64,000 nt of DNA from Rhodomicrobium vannielii ATCC 17100 (GCF_000166055.1 NC_014664.1:1990001-2054000); one strand, 5' to 3'; positions 47,801-55,203 are shown, numbered from the stretch's first letter. The notes: generated by a model not told the origin, from the sequence alone. Made by a program: numbers and translations.

Positions 47801-48504
47801 TCGGTGGCAAGGGGGCGATCGCGCTTTCAGAGGGGCAACTCGCGAAGTTGTCTCCCGCCGCCATCCAGAAGAGCGGGGACGATATGCAGGCGGCAGCCGC
47901 ACCGCTCGCGGAAGACGCCATTGCGCGCAAAGCACAGGACGCCCTTCAATCGGGCGACTTTAAATATCGCAGGCTGCGCTTCCCGCTCGTCATCCGCGAT
48001 GGAACGCTGGAAATTCCGCGTGCCTCCTTCCGCAATCTCCGCGACGGCACCGTTCGCATGCAGGCCGATCTTGACCTCGCGACGATGCAGGCCGACACTA
48101 CGTGGCAGCTTGGCGTCAGTTCCGACCGCCGCAAGTGGCCGCCGGTCAAGGTCGTCATCGCGGGGCCGTTGCGCGAGTTGGGCGGTGCGCGCCGGTCGGT
48201 CTCCGCCGAGGCGTTCGTTCGCGCCGTGCTGGTGGGCAAGATGGAAACCGACATTGCGCGGCTCGAAAGCCTGAACAGGCCACAGCCCTCCCAGCCCGCC
48301 CAAGCGACTCTGCCACAGCCGGCGGCGACGCCCGCGCAGGCGTCGTCATGGACCACCGCGCAGGAGCCCGCACCGCGCCCTCGCCGCAAGGCGGATTCGG
48401 TCGCGGAGCAACAGCCCGTCGCGGCACCGGCGCGCCTGCCGTCCAGACAAACTGATTTCGAAAAGCGCATTCGCGATATGCTTGCGCCGCAGGGCGGACG
48501 CTGA
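44863..48504 (+). CDS. AsmA-family envelope protein
   Basis: A protein of about 1213 residues with a single N-terminal membrane anchor (about residues 3-24, LATFATLLVLLIGAAF) and a long periplasmic part of repeated beta-groove character. DWNALRPDIEEAASTLFGQKI and DIDIALLPEPHV are typical AsmA N-terminal sequences; the C-terminal AsmA_2 region ends about residue 1115 and is followed by a Pro/Ala/Gln-rich tail. AsmA-like proteins are thought to carry phospholipids between membranes. TTG at 44863 is the likely start, with AGAGGAA 5 nt upstream; the frame is open back to 44659 without support. A 396-bp internal stretch (46648-47043) is repeated downstream. Confidence 0.85.
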   Translation: MGRLLATFATLLVLLIGAAFTVPAFLDWNALRPDIEEAASTLFGQKIRIVGDIDIALLPEPHVRAAKIATDPAPGDKLALSAEALDLSLSLQGLIGGHVEASRLKLVRPVVIVQAARRGANRAGASAAGLALPFTADVRSLEVEGGRFTFVPEHGAPLTLSGIDGKVTAPTRGAPYRANVKATFDDRRFDLRLMAQLAQDSGIKLSGSATDLSSKTVLHADGVLRASFAPTFEGALTLNAPKTAGLGAPLDVQASARAKVDLDSAALSDLVLTLDGANRPQILAGRATIPFTGNAPAEISLQAKSLDADSLLAKASPAAGWAVTTQKRWDDTRAVADRLLWLYPETPVRLDLAAEHVQLKDDFIDGVKLEGARDGNIWTFSNAGATLPGDTALAFTGTLARDSGNSELAGKLSVDARHLVRLNRWMAPEAGGKYPLARAIAFTGGLKLSENVAALENLAGTIDGSPFTGGVRLDSQPARRLSLTLAGDKFILAGADAAQDAEAFSTDALKSAWQGTLAQLAPFFGEDLSDIKSGDISLSAGELHASVIHAKNLAAQIRFNPDLVTVTKLSAETLDGLSVQGEGVVPLKAAAHGRFEGRVEARTPEAVAQAVAALGIAPERLGARARMMAPAVLAINYGAEALGQGGAGQITGTLGDVRVDGRAQIKGNLADWRTTPFTAQIGASSADGNKLLALLYPKIAPASSSPLSPGTLNLRLGGTSQRFDTSGALKTQPLQAQIDGATAIKEQQPSFSGKVSATAPSPEQFLSAPLLALLGAETKAPLRVEATVTATPERIEATKLKAESGRNAINGTLAAILAEQLGIEASLSADQLSLPSLLGQFLAPPSHESPPTDPAPLWSERPFNKIAFEETSARIALGVRTLKLSDGFALSDAQVSAVLDKGRLDIRKLDGKALGGTLSGSLVLDAKGPAVTANANLSLSNADLAQLPTQNISALLLGRTSFIIKASGQGLSPRGLISVLGGKGAIALSEGQLAKLSPAAIQKSGDDMQAAAAPLAEDAIARKAQDALQSGDFKYRRLRFPLVIRDGTLEIPRASFRNLRDGTVRMQADLDLATMQADTTWQLGVSSDRRKWPPVKVVIAGPLRELGGARRSVSAEAFVRAVLVGKMETDIARLESLNRPQPSQPAQATLPQPAATPAQASSWTTAQEPAPRPRRKADSVAEQQPVAAPARLPSRQTDFEKRIRDMLAPQGGR

Positions 48505-48546
48505 TCCGCTATTCGAAGAACTGCCCGCGAGGCCTCGAAACTGCAT

Positions 48547-48948
48547 GAGGGGCGGGTCGAGGCGCGCACGCCCGAAGCGGTCGCTCAGGCCGTTGCCGCT
48601 CTCGGCATAGCGCCGGAACGGCTTGCCGCGCGAACGCGGATGATGGCGCCGGCCGTGCTCGCGATCAACTACGGCGCGGAGGCGCTGGGGCAAGGCGGAG
48701 CGGGGCAGATTACCGGCACACTCGGCGATGTCCGTGTCGATGGCCGCGCGCAGATCAAGGGCAATCTCGCCGACTGGCGGACGACGCCCTTCACCGCTCA
48801 GATCGGCGCATCGTCGGCCGATGGCAACAAGCTCCTCGCGCTTCTCTATCCGAAAATCGCCCCGGCATCCTCATCACCGCTCTCGCCCGGCACGCTGAAC
48901 CTTCGCCTTGGGGGCACATCGCAGCGCTTCGATACCTCGGGCAGATGA
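48547..48948 (+). pseudogene. Duplicated internal fragment of the AsmA gene
   Basis: 48547-48942 repeats 46648-47043 at a constant offset of 1899 bp, with only a few substitutions and no indels. The AsmA reading frame is preserved across it and stops at once after the right junction (GGCAGATGA). It lacks the AsmA start, anchor and C-terminus, so it is a dead fragment. The remaining bases to the tRNA at 49183 show no supported gene. Confidence 0.9.
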
Positions 48949-49182
48949 GAGAGCAGCGCTTCTTGTGTTCGACGGCACAAGGCTCAGCGTGGAAAGCCCA
49001 CTCGAATTCCGCCTCGTTTCGCCAAACCGCGTGAGCACCGCCCCGCCTTCGGAGAGACAGAAACCTCTTTCAGCAACCTTCGTGGTCGCCTGCACGGAAT
49101 TGCTTTCCAGATGCGTCTTGGCCCTTGCCAAGCCGCGCAAAACCCGCTTTATATCGCCGAGCCGGCCGCAAGGCCGCACAGC

Positions 49183-49257
49183 GCCCCCTTCGTCTATCGG
49201 TTAGGACGCAAGATTTTCAATCTTGAAAGAGGGGTTCGACTCCCCTAGGGGGCGCCA
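49183..49257 (+). tRNA. tRNA-Glu (anticodon TTC)
   Basis: A complete cloverleaf. Acceptor arms GCCCCCT and AGGGGGC pair, the anticodon loop is ATTTTCAAT with TTC flanked by AAG/CTT, the T-arm is GAGGGGTTCGACTCCCC, and CCA is encoded. Its 3' half is the attachment site of the island: the integrase gene on the opposite strand ends inside it. Confidence 0.97.
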
Positions 49258-50367
49258 ACACTCTCCCAAGTCATTGATTTTGTTACCCTTTCTGTCCAGT
49301 GGGACAGAGGGTGGGACAATGCTCTCCAGGCTGAGCTTGGCCGCGCCGCTTGCGGCGAGCTTCTTTTGCGCGGCCTTGCGGGTGTAAATGCGCGCCATAT
49401 TGGCGTCGTCCCAGCCGAACATCGCCATCAACTCATGCTCGCTTGCCCCGGCTTCGGCCGCGCGCACCGCACCGATCTTCCTCAACCCATGCGGCGAACA
49501 TTGCGGCAGTCCTGCCTCTCTGCACCACTCACGAAAAATGTTGCCAAAGCCCGCCGCGCTGTGCGGCTTTCCGTAGGCCGTTTCAAGCCACGTCTCCGCC
49601 CCAAGCGCGCTCGCATCGAGGATGACGCGCAGCGGCGGCAGGATCGGCAACGTCAGAACTTTCGCGCCGTTCTTCCGGCCCTTGAACTGAGAGAAGGTGA
49701 CAAACAATCCATCCCTGCTCTCGTGCTTCTTGCCAATCCGCACGGCATCCGAGCGGCGCACGCCAAGATAGAGCATGATCGCCATTGCGAGCCGTGGCTT
49801 CGAGCCAACGGGCCAATGCGCCTCGAAGGCGTCCACATCATCGTCGGTCCAAGTGTAAAAGCCGTCCGACCCGCTTTTCAGCTTTTCCACCTTTTCAGCC
49901 GGGTTGGTCGCGACGAGATCGCTCTTCAGCGCCCAGGCGAACAAGGCCGAGAGTTGCTTAAGGCGGAAATTCGCCGCCTCCGGCAGATCGGCCTTCATGT
50001 CCCGAAGCTTGCGGACATGCGCTCTCTTCATGGCGGCGAAGGGGGCGTCCCCGAGTTTCTGGCCGTTGCCGCCAACGATGGCGCAGATTTCGGTGAGGGC
50101 TGTGCGCTTGCGTCGCTTGGTGTAGTCCTCGAGCGACTGGAAAGCAGCCGATTTATAGTAGCGCTCGCATAGCCACTCAAAACTCTTCTCGGCCTTCGAG
50201 GCGGGCCCTTGCTCGCCAAGAGCAGCCTTGTACGCCGCCAGAAACTCTTCCGAGCCGGGAAGCCCGCGAAGTCGGGTTTTCGGCTTTCCGGGGCGGCGAA
50301 AATAATAGCGCACAGTCCCGTGTCGATCACGATCCCGCGTAATATATCTGAATTTCACAAAGGCCAT
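49201..50367 (-). CDS. Tyrosine recombinase/integrase of the tRNA-Glu island
   Basis: A 388-residue phage-type integrase. The catalytic set is Arg in YLGVRRSDAV, His-x-x-Arg in SPHGLRKIGA, and the nucleophile Tyr in ANMARIYTRK. The N-terminal part (about 60-160) is a core-binding domain. The last residues (ESNPSFKIENLAS) are the antisense translation of tRNA-Glu, so the stop codon lies in the tRNA gene. That arrangement is usual for integrases that recombine into the tRNA 3' end. Confidence 0.93.
   Translation of the reverse strand: MAFVKFRYITRDRDRHGTVRYYFRRPGKPKTRLRGLPGSEEFLAAYKAALGEQGPASKAEKSFEWLCERYYKSAAFQSLEDYTKRRKRTALTEICAIVGGNGQKLGDAPFAAMKRAHVRKLRDMKADLPEAANFRLKQLSALFAWALKSDLVATNPAEKVEKLKSGSDGFYTWTDDDVDAFEAHWPVGSKPRLAMAIMLYLGVRRSDAVRIGKKHESRDGLFVTFSQFKGRKNGAKVLTLPILPPLRVILDASALGAETWLETAYGKPHSAAGFGNIFREWCREAGLPQCSPHGLRKIGAVRAAEAGASEHELMAMFGWDDANMARIYTRKAAQKKLAASGAAKLSLESIVPPSVPLDRKGNKINDLGECWRPLGESNPSFKIENLAS
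49204..49257. other. Probable attachment site (tRNA-Glu 3' half)
   Basis: The tRNA 3' half overlaps the integrase C-terminus, as expected for one att junction of an integrated island. No second copy of TTCGACTCCCCTAG was found to the right, so the other end is probably outside the window. Confidence 0.6.
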
Positions 50368-50408
50368 AATTATCTAACCTCGAAATACATCCCCTGTTTC
50401 CCGGCACC

Positions 50409-50677
50409 TTATCCGAGCGCCTCATCCCACGGATTGCGTTCGATGTCCGGCGCTTGGGTCGACGTAAACGAGCCTTCCGCCTCTTCCTTCATCCGGTCCC
50501 AATCGGTCGCGAGGGTCGCCGCGTCGAAGAGAACCACGTTTTTGCGGAGACGATATGGCCTGTGCACCTTGCCTTCATGCACCATTGGCGCAGTTGGCTT
50601 TCGCTCACGCCGAGCCTCGCCGCTGCCTGGCTGGCTCGAAGCGCCAGTGGTGATGCAACATCGCCGATCCGAGACAT
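50409..50677 (-). pseudogene. Frameshifted excisionase/MerR-like DNA-binding gene
   Basis: Frame one (from 50677) gives SPLALRASQAAARLGVSESQ and then LRQW, a clear winged-helix excisionase start. Past the Trp codon near 50580 the continuing sequence HEGKVHRPYRLRKNVVLFDA is found only in another frame, ending NPWDEALG at 50409. One missing base between TGG and CAT would explain it. The gene sits just upstream of the integrase on the same strand, where an excisionase is expected. A sequencing error or programmed shift cannot be excluded. Confidence 0.75.
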
Positions 50678-50899
50678 GGGTGCCCCCGAGTGATGCGTCG
50701 TTAGTGGCTAGCATAATATTGCTATCAAATTTATTATAGCGTTCGCTAATGGCGCGCCAAGCACTTTCTTGTCTAACACCTACTTTTCGGTGACGACCTC
50801 GGCGGAAGGCAAGAAACCTCGGCAACCCCAATCGCAACCCGAACCTTTGATGTTAAGCTCCGCCGTCGAACAAGACACGCGCTGGTCAAGAGGCATCAA

Positions 50900-50913
50900 A
50901 TCTGCTAGCAGAT
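50900..50913. promoter_or_regulatory. Palindrome upstream of parA
   Basis: ATCTGCTAGCAGAT is a perfect 14-bp palindrome 41 bp before the parA ATG. It contains TGCTAGCA, the core shared with the cluster at 52399-52548. A related TAGCATAATATTGCTA lies at about 50709. It is probably an operator for the partition protein. Confidence 0.55.
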
Positions 50914-50953
50914 GCAAGAGTGCGATCTGCGGTGCGGCGATCCGGAAAGACCC

Positions 50954-51586
50954 ATGACGACGATCACGATCACATCGACAAAGGGAGGCGTGGGCAAAAG
51001 CTCGCTTGCGGCAGGGCTATCGGTGCTTGCCGCCCAGGAAACGCGCCAGGTCGGGATCGTCGATCTCGACGACAGCCTCGGATCCTTGAGCCAGTGGTGG
51101 GCGCTTCGCGGCGAGCCGGCGGCCCCCTATCTCATTCGCCTGGAGGGCGCGCTCGCGGACGACGTCAGGCGCTATGCGGCGATCTTCGACTGGATCTTCA
51201 TCGACACCTCGCCCTACGACCTCGGCGTCATCGAAGAGGCGATCAAAATTGCCGAAGCCGTGGTGATCCCGACGCGGACGAGCTTCTTCGACGCGATGGC
51301 GGCCAAGCAAGTGTCCGATCTGTGCCGCGAGCATAAAAAGCCGTTCGGCTTCGTCCTGGTCGGCTATCACAAGAGCCTCGACGACCTCGCGCGGCAAACC
51401 GAAGACGCGCTGTCTCCATTCGGAACGGTTTTCCGGACGAAGATCACCTTCGACCGCTGCTTCATGGAAGCGCCGATCCACGGCAAGGCCGGGCATGAGA
51501 TGAATGCGAAGGCGCAAGCCGAAATGACCGCGCTCTGGCGCGAGGTCAAGGAACTTGCGGCGCAGGCCGAAGGAGGCGGGGAATGA
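50954..51586 (+). CDS. parA: ParA-family partition ATPase
   Basis: A 210-residue deviant-Walker ATPase. Walker A is STKGGVGKSSLA at the very N-terminus, with no DNA-binding domain before it (type Ib ParA). VDLDDSLGSLSQWW and DWIFIDTSPY are the Walker A' and B regions. GGAAAG supports ATG at 50954; a GTG/TTG extension to 50912 is unlikely. Its stop overlaps the partner gene (ATGA at 51583). Such pairs segregate plasmids and integrative elements. Confidence 0.9.
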   Translation: MTTITITSTKGGVGKSSLAAGLSVLAAQETRQVGIVDLDDSLGSLSQWWALRGEPAAPYLIRLEGALADDVRRYAAIFDWIFIDTSPYDLGVIEEAIKIAEAVVIPTRTSFFDAMAAKQVSDLCREHKKPFGFVLVGYHKSLDDLARQTEDALSPFGTVFRTKITFDRCFMEAPIHGKAGHEMNAKAQAEMTALWREVKELAAQAEGGGE

Positions 51587-51879
51587 GCGAGGGTGAAAGC
51601 GGCCGCACCATGAGCGATGCGATGCAGATCTCGCTCGCCAAGGGCTTCGGGACACCGAGGCGACACGCGCAAACGCCGCTGAAGGCAACCGGCCGTCTCA
51701 TCCGGCGCGCGGGCGACGCCAAGCCGAAGGGGCCGCTGTCGCAGTTCAATGTGCGGATTGAACTAGACCTCAAGGAAGCCGTGACGAAGGCGGCCGAACG
51801 AGAGGGCGTGTCCCTTGTCGAATGGGTCGAACGGAGCTTCCGGGCCTCGCTCGATGCGAGTGAAGAAGCATCCGGCTGA
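51583..51879 (+). CDS. ParA partner, probable ribbon-helix-helix DNA-binding protein
   Basis: A 98-residue protein translationally coupled to parA. The flexible N-terminus (about 1-50) is Arg/Lys-rich; the C-terminus (SQFNVRIELDLKEAVTKAAE and the following REGVSLVEWVERSF) has the strand-helix-helix pattern of ribbon-helix-helix proteins. It probably binds the TAGCA/TGCTA sites nearby and recruits ParA. Confidence 0.78.
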   Translation: MSEGESGRTMSDAMQISLAKGFGTPRRHAQTPLKATGRLIRRAGDAKPKGPLSQFNVRIELDLKEAVTKAAEREGVSLVEWVERSFRASLDASEEASG

Positions 51880-52039
51880 CGCGGCGGCGGCCGTCGTCCT
51901 GATCAAATATGATGCGTTCCGCCGCCTTTCCGGCGAGCATGAAAGTTCGCTCCTCGATCATCTCCTGCGACAGGATCGGCCGAACGCCAATTCCGTCTTC
52001 GAGCCGCCGCGCCTCGACGACGGCTTCGCCGCCCACTGA
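51854..52039 (+). pseudogene. Truncated Phd-type antitoxin
   Basis: The 61-codon frame holds AAAAVVLIKYDAFRRLSGEH and ends NSVFEPPRLDDGFAAH, the C-terminal half of a Phd/YefM antitoxin. The N-terminal DNA-binding half is missing: the sequence instead runs out of the preceding partition gene. A decayed VapC frame follows 9 bp later. Confidence 0.7.
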
Positions 52040-52048
52040 CCTCTGCTG

Positions 52049-52250
52049 ATGTTCCTGCTCGATACCAACGCCCTCTCGGAGCTGCGCCCGCCGGAACGGG
52101 CGAACGCGGGGCTCCCTGCATAGGCGGCGGGCGCAACGCGCGCGGAACTGTTCATCTCGGCGAACGATCGAGCTTGGCGTTGCTGAGGCCGAACGCAAGG
52201 ATGCGATCAAGGGAGCGGTCTTGCGCGCGTGGATCGACGCGTGGCAGACT
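52049..52250 (+). pseudogene. Decayed VapC (PIN) toxin
   Basis: MFLLDTNALSELRPPERA is the start of a VapC PIN nuclease, with its first catalytic Asp, but a stop at 52121 ends it after 24 codons. Further VapC-like pieces (LGVAEAERKDAIKGA and RAWIDAW) follow in other frames. Several lesions are present, so it is dead. Confidence 0.75.
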
Positions 52251-52398
52251 TTCGCGATCGCATCATGCTGCAACCTCCGGAGGCATGCTCAAGTTTGCTT
52301 GGCCGCGCCAATCCGGGTGGTTACAAAGGTCGACCTTATGCCAGGATCATTTGCGATCCCTAAAATCGTCGCTTCCTTCTATCGCCTCACGCCGAATT

Positions 52399-52548
52399 CG
52401 TTCTAGCACCTCGGATGAACTTCCTTCTAGCATGTTGCTAGAAGGAAGTTAGGCTGAAGTGATAGATCCATTCTAGCCACTTGCTAGCATGTTGCTAGAA
52501 ATTTGGGTCATTTCGATCTAGCAACATGCTAGACGCGTTCTAGCACCT
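52399..52548. repeat. TAGCA/TGCTA palindrome cluster, possible partition site
   Basis: Direct repeats CGTTCTAGCACCT mark both ends (52399-52411, 52536-52548). Between them are a 15-bp perfect inverted repeat (52418-52432 and 52436-52450, centre TGT), TTCTAGC/GCTAGAA around TGCTAGCA (52471-52500), and TCTAGCA-ACA-TGCTAGA (52517-52533). The same core occurs before parA. The cluster fits a centromere-like site for the ParA/ribbon-helix-helix pair, or a multi-copy operator. The stretch 52549-52900 holds no supported gene. Confidence 0.7.
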
Positions 52549-52904
52549 TTCTGCGCCCGAAACGGGTGGTCGCGATAAGGCTCATCCCCCCTTCGAAAGT
52601 GATGGCAAGATGTGTGAAAGCGGGCCCACTAAGAGGGCCGCTTTCAGCCGCGCTTACTCTCCTTCGGATCGACGCGGACGCCGCAAACGACACCGAATTG
52701 ACGTGCAGGTCATGCGTCTGCATGTCGGCGACTGAGCATGATGAGATGCCAAAAGCGTCGTCCGGTAATGCGCGAAATTTCGGCGAGGTCCGGCGCTATT
52801 TGCGGCGCGAAGTTCGCCTGAAAAAGGACGGCGCTGGGCGTTCCTGGAGGTCAGCAAAGCCTCTGCTCGACGCGCATTTTTACCTCTCGCGCTTGGCGCA
52901 GACC

Positions 52905-53060
52905 TCACCCCTTCAGCCGCAACCCCTCGTTGTCCAGGAACTCGATCCCGGCCTGTTCGAACGCCTGCCTGATGGAGCTGCGCACGATGGCGAGCGGCGT
53001 CCGTCGGCTATTCTCGAAATCCCGAGCGATCAGTAGCGCGCCCTTCTGATGAGCATCGTA
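52905..53060 (-). pseudogene. Fragment of an XRE-type HTH regulator
   Basis: Read on the minus strand, ALLIARDFENSRRTPLAIVR continues to SSIRQAFEQAGIEFLDNEGL and a stop. This is the C-terminal tail common to short XRE regulators. The helix-turn-helix part upstream is out of frame or absent. Confidence 0.6.
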
Positions 53061-53123
53061 TCCAGCCCGCGAGGGCAGCGTGGCCGGGATACCGCAACCG
53101 CTGTTCGGTGACGGAAAGGGGGC

Positions 53124-53294
53124 CTACCGAACGGTCTTGTCCGGCACCCCTGACTTCGCTTCGAGCCATTCCTCGATGACGATCGCCGCGAGTTGAGCGG
53201 GCGGTCTCTTGTCAGCCTTGGCAAGCTGCACGAGGAGCGCCTTCTGGGAAGGCGTCAGGCGGATGGTCAGGGTTTCAGTTTTCTTCTCGTCCAT
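53124..53294 (-). CDS. Small ribbon-helix-helix-like protein
   Basis: A 56-residue protein, DEKKTETLTIRLTPSQKALL then VQLAKADKRPPAQLAAIVIE. The strand TLTIRL followed by two helices matches ribbon-helix-helix or CopG-type DNA-binding antitoxins. It stands alone, without a toxin gene behind it, and is divergent from the small gene at 53377. Confidence 0.65.
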   Translation of the reverse strand: MDEKKTETLTIRLTPSQKALLVQLAKADKRPPAQLAAIVIEEWLEAKSGVPDKTVR

Positions 53295-53376
53295 GAGCAC
53301 GCTGTATTCGATAGTGCTCTAAGAATTCATCGTGTACAAAAAAATCATGCGAGTGTTGTGAACACGGAGTTGCACG

Positions 53377-53523
53377 ATGGAGAATGAAATCCGCCAGATC
53401 GCCAGCGATCTCGTCGAGGTCATCGTCAGATTGCAGTTTCTTGCGGTGAGGCTGGAAAGAGCGGTCAGGGAAGCTGGGCTGAGCCGAAGCGGGCCGATCG
53501 GTCGTCTTGAGGACTCGCTTTGA
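53377..53523 (+). CDS. Very small protein of unknown function
   Basis: A 48-codon frame preceded by GGAG with an 8-nt gap. Product: MENEIRQIASDLVEVIVRLQ continuing FLAVRLERAVREAGLSRS. The first 35 residues would form one amphipathic helix. It shares an 82-bp divergent promoter region with the ribbon-helix-helix gene at 53124. No family is recognised. Confidence 0.5.
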   Translation: MENEIRQIASDLVEVIVRLQFLAVRLERAVREAGLSRSGPIGRLEDSL

Positions 53524-53624
53524 CCTCGATTGCGCCTTTTTGACTTATACCTAAGTAAATAGGTTGGCGTCAGGTCGAGAACAGGTTATGAGCATTCGGG
53601 GCGAAGACAGGGAGGAAAGCCGGC

Positions 53625-53906
53625 ATGAGCGAGCCCGACTGCTCGGACGACGGTTGGAACAGCGAGGTTGTTATTAGGCAAGAACAAGCTACTGACGACA
53701 TGTTTGCCTATATAGACGAGCTGTATCTCAAGCATAAAGATGCAACGCGTAGCGGCGACCAGGATAACATCGCATTTCTTGAAGCTAAAATAAAAGAGGC
53801 TATCACGCTTCAGAGACGTCTTTACGCTTCCTTCGGCGTTGAAGTCTTTGAGCACTGCGCCGCTGAGTTACATGCTCTCAAAAAGTATTTCAGGAGGGAT
53901 GCGTGA
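53625..53906 (+). CDS. Putative antitoxin-like partner of the zeta-like protein
   Basis: A 93-residue acidic, helical protein (ATDDMFAYIDELYLKHKDAT). It is translationally coupled to the zeta-like gene by a GTGA overlap (53903-53906), the position an epsilon-type antitoxin would take. Helical character and context support the role; I see no diagnostic motif. Confidence 0.6.
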   Translation: MSEPDCSDDGWNSEVVIRQEQATDDMFAYIDELYLKHKDATRSGDQDNIAFLEAKIKEAITLQRRLYASFGVEVFEHCAAELHALKKYFRRDA

Positions 53907-54736
53907 ACAGCCGCTCTTACAAGCTTTCTCCTGAGATCCACAACGAGATCTTCGAGACCGTAAAACACAATACGCTCGCGAACGCCCAAGCCGCCGCAAA
54001 GCCGGTTCTCGCCATCATCGGTGCCCAGCCGGGCGCGATGCGATGGAGAATAAGTGCGGCATTAATAGAAGGCATGGACCCGGATCCGGTCATTTTCAGC
54101 GTAGCTGGCGCTCGGCACCTCCATCCTCTCGCCGACGAAATTTTGGCCGAGAATGAAAAGTCGTTCGTGCAGGCAACGGAAGCCGATGCCGAGAAATGGA
54201 CCGAAAGCCTCATCCTTGCAGCAGTGAGCTGCCGTCGTAACATTCTGCTGGACGGTTTTTTGGGGCGTAAGGACGCAACGCTCAACGTCCTCCGCCAGGC
54301 GCGCGAGGCCGATTACGACACAAGAGTCGTGGCTATCGCAGTTCCCGAATCGATCTCGCGAGCGCGGATCGTAGACCTCTACGAGGCCGGAAAAGAAAAG
54401 CGCGGCTCGGGAACGTGGATCTCCGCCCATGCACACGACGGGGCCGTGCAGACCTTAGTGCATACGCTCACCGCGATTGAGGTTCGAAACCTTGCCACCA
54501 TTGATGTCTTCGACCGAGACGGCGCGCTCCTTCTTTCAACGGAAGAGCGCCGGGATGCGGGCGGGGCCTTTCGGCGGGAAATGGCCAGACCGCTCGATGC
54601 GATCGACAAGGAGCGGCTGAAAACGATCCAGTTGCGTATCGACGCAAAGATGGAAGCGCGGCAGGCCGGTATCCTCGAAAAACTCGAGGCCCAGACGGTC
54701 ATCCACAGCGGCCGCAGCACGGGGTTGGAGCGGTAG
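53903..54736 (+). CDS. Zeta-toxin-like protein with degenerate P-loop
   Basis: A 277-residue protein with the zeta/UDP-N-acetylglucosamine kinase layout. After VLAIIGAQPGA the Walker A lysine and Ser/Thr are missing: MRWRISAA stands where GKT/S should be. The following strand has SVAGARHLHP where active zeta toxins have DADxxR..HP, so the catalytic Asp is also gone. Later segments RRNILLDGFLGRKD and AVPESISRARI are preserved. The C-terminus (about 190-277) includes DRDGALLLST. It starts with GTG, with AGGAGG about 5 nt upstream. It is probably catalytically inactive or has changed function. Confidence 0.75.
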   Translation: MNSRSYKLSPEIHNEIFETVKHNTLANAQAAAKPVLAIIGAQPGAMRWRISAALIEGMDPDPVIFSVAGARHLHPLADEILAENEKSFVQATEADAEKWTESLILAAVSCRRNILLDGFLGRKDATLNVLRQAREADYDTRVVAIAVPESISRARIVDLYEAGKEKRGSGTWISAHAHDGAVQTLVHTLTAIEVRNLATIDVFDRDGALLLSTEERRDAGGAFRREMARPLDAIDKERLKTIQLRIDAKMEARQAGILEKLEAQTVIHSGRSTGLER

Positions 54737-54740
54737 CGCT

Positions 54741-54765
54741 GCCGGGGCCTTTCAACGGCCCCGGC
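54741..54765 (+). terminator. Stem-loop after the zeta-like gene
   Basis: GCCGGGGCC and GGCCCCGGC pair perfectly around a 7-nt loop, 4 bp after the stop, without a T-run. Confidence 0.5.
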
Positions 54766-54800
54766 CAAGCGAACTGCCGCGTCGTTAAGAGAGTAAGCAG

Positions 54801-54827
54801 ACCGGAGCCAGTTGTGACTCCGGTTTT
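54801..54827 (+). terminator. Rho-independent terminator after the zeta-like gene
   Basis: ACCGGAG and CTCCGGT pair around a 10-nt loop and are followed by TTTC. The AT-rich stretch to 54940 holds no supported gene. Confidence 0.65.
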
Positions 54828-54940
54828 CACTTATATTGCATCAATTTTGGTGAAGGCCATCGGGCTAAATTGAAATGTTTCAAGTTTCGAGTGCAAGTTT
54901 ATCTAGCGCGCGGTGCAAACCTTTTCCAAGGCGTCGCGGA

Positions 54941-55165
54941 TCATCTCTCACCGTGACAGGCAAACGCCAGAAGGGTCGCAAGATCGCCTCTGTCGGCGGC
55001 ACGCAAGGCGGCGATATACACTAATCGCCGCTCATTCATCCTCTGCAGATCGAATCCGCCCGACCAGTGGATCGGGTTTTGATTATAGACGCGGGTCAGC
55101 ACCATGTCGGCCATGATGCGGGCATGACGGCCATTGCCGTTCGGAAACGGGTGGATGAAGACCAT
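54941..55165 (-). pseudogene. Truncated Fic-family gene (mobile mystery protein B type)
   Basis: The 74-codon frame starts directly at the Fic active-site motif FIHPFPNGNGRHARIMADMV (HxFxxGNGR) and runs to the normal C-terminus (RRLVYIAALRAADRGDLATL). The N-terminal half of about 100 residues is missing. Upstream on the same strand the sequence runs straight into the end of the CRISPR adaptation operon (55204), so the CRISPR segment or a deletion replaced the 5' half. Confidence 0.8.
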
Positions 55166-55203
55166 GCGATGGTGAAGCCTAACGGCGGATCAAGCCCAAA
55201 GCG

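Noticed and set aside
52566-53036. 156-codon plus-strand frame in the decayed island region
   Set aside because: Part of it is antisense to the HTH fragment at 52905. It has mixed composition and no ribosome site, so I could not support it as a gene.
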